Assembly: GCF_007753095.1 (NCBI RefSeq)
Contig: NZ_CP036348.1
Span: 4,030,001-4,094,000 of the forward strand
Direction of reading: 5' to 3'
Source of the DNA: Rosistilla carotiformis
GTDB lineage: Bacteria; Planctomycetota; Planctomycetia; Pirellulales; Pirellulaceae
DNA length: 64,000 nt
The notes below the pieces were generated by a model, which was not told the DNA's origin, did not search any database, and was given only the letters and a program-made list of their open reading frames with translations. The position numbers were made by a program, and so were the translations under genes. The stretch's first letter is position 1; every line of letters begins with the position of its first letter. Positions 26,901 through 36,393 of the stretch are shown one piece after another.

Positions 26901-27043
26901 TCGCCCACGCCGACCTGGCCCAACAGATGGTCGCTCACGGAGCTGCTGCCACGCCGGAAGAGCTCGACACGGCGGAACTCGCGGCCTGGATCAGCGTCGC
27001 CCGCGTCCTGTTAAACCTCAACGAAACAATCACTCGGTATTAG
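23999..27043 (+). CDS. PSD1 and planctomycete cytochrome C domain protein (DUF1549/DUF1553)
   Basis: This exported protein of 1014 residues starts with a signal peptide (ending ATEARAAEP). A planctomycete cytochrome-c-like domain follows, with a CFACH heme motif at residues 56-60 ([23 protein letters not shown]). DUF1549 comes next (about 150-360), containing a second CAQCH motif ([23 protein letters not shown]). A central beta-rich insertion (about 440-600) precedes the C-terminal DUF1553 domain ([29 protein letters not shown]). The family is a planctomycete hallmark thought to act in periplasmic redox chemistry or polysaccharide metabolism. The ATG at 23999 gives a plausible leader; the frame extends to 23828. 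The DUF1501 partner follows after 10 bases. Confidence 0.93.
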   Translation: [1014 protein letters not shown]

Positions 27044-27053
27044 AGTCGAAGCT

Positions 27054-28457
27054 ATGAACCATCCCTTCCGTTCCCACGACAACATGCTGGCTCGCCGAAC
27101 GTTTTTGCGCCGCGTCGGTCTCGGCTCGGTAGCGCTTTCATCGTTGCTCGATAGCGAAGCCGGCGCGGCGACGCTGGCAGACGTGCCTCATCATCGGCCA
27201 CGGATCAAACGGGTGATCCATCTATGCATGGCGGGTGGACCGAGCCATCTGGAAACGTTTGACAACAAGCCGGAACTTGCGCGACTGGACGGCCAACCGA
27301 TGCCGGAGTCGTTGACCGCGGGCCAACCGATCGCTCAGCTGCAAAACCGGGCGCTCAAGGTGATGGGGCCCCAACATCCGTTTGTCCGGCAGGGGAAATC
27401 GGGACTGGAGATGTCGTCGGTTTTCAAGCACATGGGGCAACTGGCCGACGAGATGTGCGTGATCAAATCGATGCATACCGAACAGATCAACCACGACCCA
27501 GCGCACACGTTCTTCAACACCGGCACGGCGATCAGCGGGCGGCCGTCGATGGGATCGTGGGTGCTGTATGGTCTTGGAGCGGAAACGCAGAACCTGCCCG
27601 GCTACATCGTGTTGACTAGCGAAGGAGGAGGTCAATCGCAACCGATCAGTTCCCGGCAGTGGCATTCCGGTTTTCTGCCGAGCCAGCACCAGGGAGTGCA
27701 GTTGCACGCGACGGGGAATCCGGTGCATTACGTTGGCAACCCGGCAGGGGTTGGGCCGAGCCAACAGAAAGAGATCGTCGACGCGATCGCGCGGATCGAT
27801 TCACATCGCAACGAGGTCTTGGACGATCCCGAGATCGCAACGCGGATTAAGACCTACGAGATGGCGTTCCGGATGCAAGCATCGGTCCCCGAATTGACCG
27901 ACATGTCGGACGAATCGCAGAAGACGATCGAGATGTACGGCTGCACGCCCGGCGATGGATCGTTTGGCAGCAATTGTTTGTTGGCTCGCCGCTTGGCCGA
28001 ACGCGGCGTCCGCTTTATCCAATTGTACCATCGCGGCTGGGACCATCACGGTGGTGTGAAAGCGGGAGTCGCCAAGACGGCATCGCTCGTCGACCAAGGG
28101 ACGACGGCGCTGGTGCAAGACCTGAAGCAGCGAGGGATGTTGGACGAGACGCTGATCGTTTGGGGAGGCGAATTCGGCCGAACACCGATGGCGCAGGGGA
28201 GCGGCCGCGATCATCACATCAAAGGCTTTTCGATCTGGCTGGCCGGCGGCGGTGTCCGCGGCGGAACGACTTACGGTGCGACCGACGATTTCGGATACAA
28301 CGCAGTAGAGAACAAAGTCCACGTCCGCGACTTCCACGCCACGATGCTTCACATGTTAGGAATCGATCACCACCGCTTCACCTATAAATTCCAAGGCCTC
28401 GACTTCAAACTGACAGGCGTCGAAGAAGCCCATGTGGTGAAAGACATTTTGAGTTAA
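27054..28457 (+). CDS. DUF1501 exported protein, partner of the PSD1 protein
   Basis: The 467-residue protein starts with a twin-arginine-type leader (ARRTFLRRVGLGSVALSSLL), so it is probably exported folded. The body matches DUF1501, an alkaline-phosphatase/sulfatase-like superfamily. Visible motifs are CMAGGPSHLETFDNKP near residue 58, MHTEQINHDPAHTFFNTG, and the metal-site-like WGGEFGRTPMAQGSGRDHHIKGFSIWLAGGG. PSD1/DUF1501 gene pairs occur in many copies per planctomycete genome. The two genes form an operon with a 10-base gap. The biochemical substrate of the pair is unknown. Confidence 0.93.
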   Translation: MNHPFRSHDNMLARRTFLRRVGLGSVALSSLLDSEAGAATLADVPHHRPRIKRVIHLCMAGGPSHLETFDNKPELARLDGQPMPESLTAGQPIAQLQNRALKVMGPQHPFVRQGKSGLEMSSVFKHMGQLADEMCVIKSMHTEQINHDPAHTFFNTGTAISGRPSMGSWVLYGLGAETQNLPGYIVLTSEGGGQSQPISSRQWHSGFLPSQHQGVQLHATGNPVHYVGNPAGVGPSQQKEIVDAIARIDSHRNEVLDDPEIATRIKTYEMAFRMQASVPELTDMSDESQKTIEMYGCTPGDGSFGSNCLLARRLAERGVRFIQLYHRGWDHHGGVKAGVAKTASLVDQGTTALVQDLKQRGMLDETLIVWGGEFGRTPMAQGSGRDHHIKGFSIWLAGGGVRGGTTYGATDDFGYNAVENKVHVRDFHATMLHMLGIDHHRFTYKFQGLDFKLTGVEEAHVVKDILS

Positions 28458-28534
28458 CGCCCAATAACGTTACCTACCAACCAATTCAGAACTTGGATTT
28501 GTTTGCAAAGCGGCGTCGACTCAGGATGAGTGTT

Positions 28535-28894
28535 GGCAGGATGATGTTGGCAGAATGATATGTCGCGCATCATTATTCTGCCCTGATCATTCTGCCAATC
28601 TTAAAATTGCTTCCTTCAAATCTTCTGAAAAGCCTTCCGCCATTAGCTATCCGACACGGATGACGCTGCCACAGCGTACGCTGGCAGAATGATGGGGGCA
28701 GAATAATTCGTCGCGCAACATCATTCTGTCCCGATCATTCTGCCAATCTTAAAATTGCTTCCTTCAAATCTTCTGAAAATCTTTCTGCCAAAAGCGATCC
28801 GCGACACGGATAACGTTGCCACAGCGTACGCTGACAGAATGATGGGGGCAGAATGATTCGTCGCGCAACATCATTCTGCCCCCATCATTCTGCC
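28535..28894. repeat. Three tandem copies of a ~150-bp unit with a long palindrome
   Basis: Units start at 28535, 28683 and 28833 (spacing 148 and 150). Each carries a palindrome of about 62 bases: GGCAGAATGATGGGGGCAGA plus ATGAT, a 12-base centre (TCGTCGCGCAAC), then the complementary arm. It is best preserved in the third copy (28833-28894). The sequence between palindromes (TCTTAAAATTGCTTCCTTCA, then AAATCTTCTGAAAA) is conserved too. The first copy has diverged most. The array lies between the DUF1501 stop and the katG terminator, so it may also stop transcription. Confidence 0.93.
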
Positions 28895-28975
28895 AATCTT
28901 CAAACTGCATTTATCAAGTCCTCCCCCCAAACTGTTCAGCAAGCAAAACCATCCAGTGTCTGAAGCATAAAAAAA

Positions 28976-29000
28976 CGGTCCGCGCACGAGGCGCGGACCG
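28976..29000 (-). terminator. Intrinsic terminator of katG
   Basis: CGGTCCGCGC (28976-28985) and GCGCGGACCG (28991-29000) form a perfect 10-bp stem with a 5-base loop. On the minus strand it is followed by seven T residues. It begins 18 bases after the katG stop. Confidence 0.93.
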
Positions 29001-29017
29001 TTTTCGATCGACAGCGA

Positions 29018-31420
<2,403 letters not shown>

Positions 31421-31552
31421 TCATACGACCCGACGCTCCGAGAACTCCAGTCTTGGTTGCGGGCCCGTTGACTGAAGTAAGTATCTGCGAACTCTCGCCA
31501 TGCATCCAATGCATTCCATGGATACCGACAATGCACCAAGCACATTCTTATA

Positions 31553-31567
31553 GAATGCGGATCCGGC
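31553..31567. promoter_or_regulatory. Palindrome upstream of katG, possible regulator site
   Basis: CATTCTTATAGAATG is a 15-base perfect inverted repeat (6-bp arms, 3-base centre) 172 bases before the katG start. Its AT-rich symmetric form would suit a Fur/PerR-class or other peroxide-responsive regulator, but it does not match a consensus I can name. Confidence 0.3.
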
Positions 31568-31773
31568 GTCTGCCAGCATCCACTTACTATAGATTTCCTA
31601 GGTCAGCATTGCAACGTTCCCACCTGACAGAGGCGATCGACGTATGGGAAGTCTCCGAGCAGAAGCAGCCCTTCCCCCCGGGGCACAGCGGGTCCCAGGC
31701 AGCCGATAGAAGATTTGCCCGCCGCGAATCGACGCCGCAGCCCCATCGCAGTTCGAAGACGTGAGGGGGCGAT

Positions 31774-31809
31774 GACACTGCCCACGACGTGAACCGTGTG
31801 GGCAGTGTC
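31774..31809 (-). terminator. Hairpin terminator downstream of rtcB
   Basis: GACACTGCCCAC (31774-31785) and GTGGGCAGTGTC (31798-31809) form a perfect 12-bp stem with a 12-base loop, 26 bases after the rtcB stop on the minus strand. No T run follows. Confidence 0.65.
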
Positions 31810-31834
31810 CTTCCACGTTACGGAAGAGAAAGGT

Positions 31835-33235
31835 TCAGTCCTCCGGACGTTCTCCCGCTTCGGCCATCTTGACCAAACGCGGATCGAAGCGGGCGACGGT
31901 TTCGACCAGATCGTGCTGCGACGCCATCACTTGGTCGATGTCTTTGTAGGCCATCGGGACTTCATCCAGTCCGGCCGACATCAACGTCACGCCGCGATCG
32001 TCGAGGAACTTCTTCACCTCTTTCCATCGGAACTGCTTCTTCGCAGCGGTGCGACTCATCTTGCGACCGGCACCATGCGACGCGCTTAACAGCGACGCTT
32101 CGACACCTTTTCCGCGGACCACGTATCCGGGAGTCCCCATCGAACCGGGGATGATTCCCAACACGCCTCGGCCCGCGGGCGTCGCTCCCTTGCGGTGGAC
32201 GATCAGATCCTCTCCGCCATGCGATTCTCGCCAGGCAAAGTTGTGATGGTTCTCGACATCCAACAAGACTTCGACTCCCAAGTGGCTTGCGATTTCACGG
32301 TGGATGCAGGCGTGGTTGGCCGCAGCGTATTCCCCCATCAAATTCATCGCGTTCCAATACTCTTGGCCCTCCTGCGTATCCAAGTTCAACCAGGCAAGGT
32401 TCTGCAGTTCGCGTGGCAGTTCCGGGTGCGTCGCTTTGGCCACACTGCTGTAGTGGGCGCAAACCGAGGCTCCCGTTCCCCGCGACCCGCTGTGGCTCAA
32501 AAGCGCCAGGTACGTTCCGGCTGCCAATCCCAGATCGTCCGCCGGCAGCGTCAGGACGCCAAACTCCACGAAGTGGTTTCCGCTGCCGCTGGTTCCCAAT
32601 TGTTTCCACGCCTTATCCTTGTTCTGGAATGTGATCGGCGAGACGCGCCAATCGGCATCCATCACTTCGTGTTGCCGTCGCTTACGGAAGCTCGCACCGA
32701 TCCCGAACTGCGTTTCCCGCTCGATCGCATTTCGCAATCGATCTTGATTGGTATCGAGCGTTTCGACAGGCATATCCAAAACGGTCATCTTCATCCGGCA
32801 GGCGATGTCGACGCCGACCGCGTAAGGAATCACGCAGTCCTTCGTCGCCAGAACGCCACCGATCGGCAGGCCGTAACCCAAGTGCGCGTCGGGCATCAGG
32901 GCACCCGATACGGTTACCGGCAGCTTGCAGGCGTCGACCATCTGTGCCACGGCACCCGATTCCAGACCGTCCCCCCACTGACGCCAGGGAGCGGGTTCGT
33001 CGCGACCGATGTAACGGTCTTGAGCTGAGAAGACGGTCTGCAAAGCATCGGCCAACGATCCCCAAAGAGGATCGTCCTTCGCCGACGCGGGGTCTTCGAC
33101 AATTGCCGCGATCGCCGTTCGTAGTTCAGGTCGCTTCAAGCCCTGGGCCGACGCGTTGCGGACCGCTTCGACAGCCGCTTGCATCGCGATCCCTTTTGGA
33201 ATTCCCAAGTTGTTCAGTTCACGCGTCTTCATCAT
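31835..33235 (-). CDS. rtcB: RNA-splicing ligase RtcB
   Basis: The 466-residue enzyme joins 3'-phosphate or 2',3'-cyclic phosphate RNA ends to 5'-OH ends using GTP and Mn2+. Family motifs are intact: MPDAHLGYGLPIGGVLA (114-130), VGVDIACRM with Asp143 and Cys146 as metal ligands, GSGNHFVEFG, HSGSRGTGA, and SASHGAGRKMSRTAA with the guanylylated histidine. A GGGAG site lies just upstream of the double ATG. It follows rtcA after 28 bases, so the two form an RNA-repair operon. Neither the sigma-54 activator RtcR nor archease is encoded nearby. The length is within the range of bacterial RtcB. Confidence 0.97.
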   Translation of the reverse strand: MMKTRELNNLGIPKGIAMQAAVEAVRNASAQGLKRPELRTAIAAIVEDPASAKDDPLWGSLADALQTVFSAQDRYIGRDEPAPWRQWGDGLESGAVAQMVDACKLPVTVSGALMPDAHLGYGLPIGGVLATKDCVIPYAVGVDIACRMKMTVLDMPVETLDTNQDRLRNAIERETQFGIGASFRKRRQHEVMDADWRVSPITFQNKDKAWKQLGTSGSGNHFVEFGVLTLPADDLGLAAGTYLALLSHSGSRGTGASVCAHYSSVAKATHPELPRELQNLAWLNLDTQEGQEYWNAMNLMGEYAAANHACIHREIASHLGVEVLLDVENHHNFAWRESHGGEDLIVHRKGATPAGRGVLGIIPGSMGTPGYVVRGKGVEASLLSASHGAGRKMSRTAAKKQFRWKEVKKFLDDRGVTLMSAGLDEVPMAYKDIDQVMASQHDLVETVARFDPRLVKMAEAGERPED

Positions 33236-33263
33236 GCTTCTCCCACATCCCTCATCCCACCGA

Positions 33264-34280
33264 TCAACCGACTCGAATCAACACGAATTCATCTTCTTGC
33301 GGCTGAACGTCGATCTCCAAATCCAAAAACATCTTGATCGTTTCGATGTTCGTTAACGTATGCTGCGTCGTCTGTTGGCAGCGAAACTGGCCGCCGCCAG
33401 CCATGGCCAACGGCAACAACAATTGATCGGCCAAATGAACTCCCACCGGAGCCGTTCCATTCAAATACTTCTTCAGTTCGCCGGCGGCGCCTTTCGCCAC
33501 ACGTTCGGCCGATACCTTCACATCGCCAAATCCGGTTACCACTTCGGTCACGTTTTCATAGCTGACACGCAACAACAACGCGTTGCCGGGGCCCGGTGAC
33601 GTCGTCACTTGTTCGACTTTTAAGGTACTCTTTGGCCAACCGAGCGTCCGCGCGGCGGTCTCCAGTTCGCGTGCCGCGATCTTCGCTGGCAAACGGGAAA
33701 CGATCGCCAACGCCTCGCGATTCAACAGCTTTCCCCGTTGGATCAGCTCGATCGGTTGCAGCTTTTCCGCTGGCGTAATCGCCGCGCTACACCGTCCACC
33801 ACCCGCCGGATAAAAGCCCGGCCGATCGAGCGTCATGCGAACGTCGGGACCGATCTTTTTCAGCAACGGCAAAAAGCTCTGCTCCAGGAATTCGAACGGC
33901 GGTGCAAACGGATTGTGCGTTCCACCTTCCAAATCAACGCGCGACGGACCGTCGGCGATCATCAGAGCTGGCAAAATTGTTTGCAGCACCAACAGACAAC
34001 TCCCCGCCGAACCGATCGCAAAGTGATAATCGCCCGCTTGGATTTTCGACGGTTCAAACGTAAGGGTCATCGAACCCAATCGATCCCCTTCGACTTTGGC
34101 ACCGCTGACGGATGCGGCCGCCTTGACCGCGGTCAGATGTTGTCGCAACAAACCGGGACGACTGCGGCCGGCGCGGATGTTGACAAACCTCACTGGTTGC
34201 AAATTGACCATCGACAGCGCCAACGCGGTCCGCAGGATCTGCCCGCCCCCTTCGCCGCGCGAACCATCGACTTCGATCAT
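33264..34280 (-). CDS. rtcA: RNA 3'-terminal phosphate cyclase RtcA
   Basis: The 338-residue enzyme converts RNA 3'-phosphate ends to 2',3'-cyclic phosphates via an enzyme-AMP intermediate. The N-terminal EVDGSRGEGGGQILRTALALS and the HLTAVKAAA and GGGTHNPFAPP-like segments (here EGGTHNPFAPPFEFL) are characteristic. The nucleophile is His307 in TTQHTLTNIETI, matching His309 of E. coli RtcA. The start ATG at 34280 gives the canonical N-terminus. It is the first gene of the rtcA-rtcB operon and so supplies ends usable by the ligase encoded next. Confidence 0.96.
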   Translation of the reverse strand: MIEVDGSRGEGGGQILRTALALSMVNLQPVRFVNIRAGRSRPGLLRQHLTAVKAAASVSGAKVEGDRLGSMTLTFEPSKIQAGDYHFAIGSAGSCLLVLQTILPALMIADGPSRVDLEGGTHNPFAPPFEFLEQSFLPLLKKIGPDVRMTLDRPGFYPAGGGRCSAAITPAEKLQPIELIQRGKLLNREALAIVSRLPAKIAARELETAARTLGWPKSTLKVEQVTTSPGPGNALLLRVSYENVTEVVTGFGDVKVSAERVAKGAAGELKKYLNGTAPVGVHLADQLLLPLAMAGGGQFRCQQTTQHTLTNIETIKMFLDLEIDVQPQEDEFVLIRVG

Positions 34281-34710
34281 GTCCCCGTCCCCATTTCCAT
34301 CGCCCCCTCAAAATTACTATCGTATCGTCTAAGGACAGGCTTCCGCCAAATAGGCTCGCGCCGAACCAAGAAATCCTGTCGCTTTCAGCGTCCCTCGCAA
34401 ACTCGGTTCGGCACGGTGCTTGCTCTTAGAAAGCGCCACGCGCCGCTCAACTGTTGCCAGCGTTCAAACGGTGTTTCCCGCCCCATGCGGACGAGACCAT
34501 CCAATGCTTGCATTACGGCGTCGTTTCCCAGACGACTCAACCGCTCTGGAACCGATCCAACTCGCATCGTCCGGAGAGAAAGGCTGTCGCTTCGAATTGT
34601 CACGCAAGAGCGATTTTGATAGTCTGCGCCCGGCGCGATGGAATGAGCCGGATTGGCGTTCTACGGTCCTTTAGTCCGAAAAGTGATCTTCATAGAGAGG
34701 GTGTAGCGCA
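34281..34710. other. Intergenic region between rtcA and a secreted-protein gene
   Basis: About 430 bases separate the divergent starts. Both promoters should be here. A 72-codon frame on the minus strand (34385-34603) has no ribosome site or recognisable similarity and I do not call it. No RtcR-type sigma-54 promoter (GG-N10-GC) was clearly identified by eye. Confidence 0.4.
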
Positions 34711-35592
34711 ATGAGCATTCGACAATCCATTTTACGAACGGTCTGTTTGCTAGGCATCTTTTGCAGCGCAGTGGGCGCCATCGATACGGCAGAGGCCGTG
34801 GAGGCGGTCTCACGGGATTTTCAGGTCCGCCCATTGGAACGGATCCCGGCCGGAACCGAGATTAAACCCGAAGGGACTCAGGGTTGGTCCGACCTCGTCT
34901 TGTTTGTCAAGGGTTCGCTGGGCAAGGGAGATGTCGATGCCGCTTCGTCGACGGTGCGTGATTACGCAGCGTTGTTCAACCTCGCCTACATGGCCAACGT
35001 CGCCAAAGATTCCGAAGGCAACTATACGTTGGACAAAATCGGGATCGGTTTTACCACGAAAATCGACGGACGCGACGTCGTCATTTCAAGCGACACCCAC
35101 AAACCATTGGGTGCCGACCTGGGAATGATCGGCGGGGCAGTCTTCTCGGCGAACGAACGCGCATTGGACGACATCGTCCAAGTGGCCCGATACCGTGATG
35201 GAGTCATCTTTGATGCCCCAACGATCATGCTGCGCGACGGGAAGCACAAGAAGGTAATCGTCCGCTTTTTCGTTTGGGTTTCGCCGCAAGGGACCGTGGG
35301 TACCGTTTGTTGGGCATTGGACGGATACGGCCACCCTGAATACGCCCCGATCGACAACGATGTCGTCTTGTTGCGGCCGCATTTGGTCGAAGATCGCGTC
35401 ATGCATGTCGACGGCAACCGTTTCACGTTTGGGATTCCCTCGGAAGATGCGTTCGCTGTCGTCTCGTTACCACCCGGGCGGGAATACAAAGTCGACAACG
35501 ATTTGGCGACACTGCTTGCGAAAAAACAGTACGATCCTCAAACGTTCTTCACGACGGTGCAAAAGCTGTCGCAGGCCTTGTCCGCCAATTAA
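34711..35592 (+). CDS. Secreted protein of unknown function
   Basis: The 293-residue product begins with a signal peptide (TVCLLGIFCSAVGAIDTAEA). The mature part has no Cys apart from one, and no repeats. It alternates strand-like segments such as DLVLFVKGSLGKGD, VIVRFFVWVSPQGTVGTVCWALDGYG and FAVVSLPPGREYKVDNDLATLL. I do not recognise a domain. Coding quality is good over the whole length, and AGAGGG lies upstream of the start. It is convergent with the small gene ending at 35605, with only 12 bases between the stops. Confidence 0.82.
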   Translation: MSIRQSILRTVCLLGIFCSAVGAIDTAEAVEAVSRDFQVRPLERIPAGTEIKPEGTQGWSDLVLFVKGSLGKGDVDAASSTVRDYAALFNLAYMANVAKDSEGNYTLDKIGIGFTTKIDGRDVVISSDTHKPLGADLGMIGGAVFSANERALDDIVQVARYRDGVIFDAPTIMLRDGKHKKVIVRFFVWVSPQGTVGTVCWALDGYGHPEYAPIDNDVVLLRPHLVEDRVMHVDGNRFTFGIPSEDAFAVVSLPPGREYKVDNDLATLLAKKQYDPQTFFTTVQKLSQALSAN

Positions 35593-35604
35593 CGCCGGGC
35601 CACG

Positions 35605-35970
35605 TCAGCTCCGCTTGCGACGCGTTTTGGAACGCAATTGCTTCCAGACTTTGCGAGCGCATTGCCGGTCCAGCCGCACTAGTTGTTTCAGTCGCGTGTC
35701 GATCGTGACCACCGCGCCACGATCATTCTTGGCATAAACAAACGGCAGACAAACGGTAAAGACTTTCAACGGTTTGCCTGTCTCCTGGGGCCGGAATCGA
35801 AATGCGATCGGTTCCTCTGCCGGGAGCGTCAGGGAGGAACAGGCCCATAGGAACGACGGCAGTTCAACCAGTTCGGTAAGCACGGTGACGAAATCCCCCG
35901 GCTGAATATCTTCTCCGGCAACGCGTGCCGCCACAGCGGTCGCTGCCGCGGGCTTGGATGCAACTTTCAT
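35605..35970 (-). CDS. Small conserved-looking protein of unknown function
   Basis: The 121-residue product starts MKVASKPAAAT and contains EDIQPGDFVTVLTELVELPSFLW, which reads as a small beta-barrel-type domain. A FVYAKNDRGAVVTIDTR segment and a strongly basic tail (KQLRSKTRRKRS) follow. The basic tail suggests RNA or ribosome contact, which is only a guess. The start at 35970 has a weak GAGAAA upstream. No signal peptide. I cannot name a family. Confidence 0.65.
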   Translation of the reverse strand: MKVASKPAAATAVAARVAGEDIQPGDFVTVLTELVELPSFLWACSSLTLPAEEPIAFRFRPQETGKPLKVFTVCLPFVYAKNDRGAVVTIDTRLKQLVRLDRQCARKVWKQLRSKTRRKRS

Positions 35971-36393
35971 AATTTCTCGATCAATCCAATGGAATCAAAG
36001 GTTGTGAGTTGAGCGGGTCTACACGTCGGATGCCGCCGCGGGTTCGCTCACCGATTCGTTTTGATTGCCACACACATCGTTGATTCTCGAAATGAAAGTT
36101 GCATTGCGCTGAGCCCTTGGTGGCCGAGATCCCCCAACGCCGCCGCCAAGGAATTCCCCGCTTCGCCACCGCGGGCGAAGCTCTCGTGTCACCAGGAAAG
36201 CGGCGTCACGTTGCTACCAGGACAGAAGAGCAAGGTCCACGGTTCGGACTTTTCCCGTTCAATTTTTGTTCCTGCGGGAAAAGCCAATGGGACATCGAGC
36301 CCCAAACCAGTGAAGCACAGGATCGGGGCGGCGCAGCGCCGTCGGTGCCGACACGTTCGCGGACCGAATTTGGAAACGCAGGTGTACCGAATG
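35971..36393. other. Non-coding stretch before the esterase gene
   Basis: About 420 bases lie between the start of the small gene at 35970 and the stop of the esterase-like gene at 36394. Several overlapping frames are open on both strands but none has a start signal or protein-like composition. No repeat or strong hairpin noticed. Confidence 0.45.

Noticed and set aside
28535-28894. Insertion sequence ends
   Set aside because: Three tandem copies without any transposase frame or target-site duplication fit a palindromic repeat family better than an IS.
34385-34603. A 72-codon minus-strand frame between rtcA and the secreted protein gene
   Set aside because: Some helix-like content, but no ribosome site, no similarity recognised and no conserved neighbours to support it.
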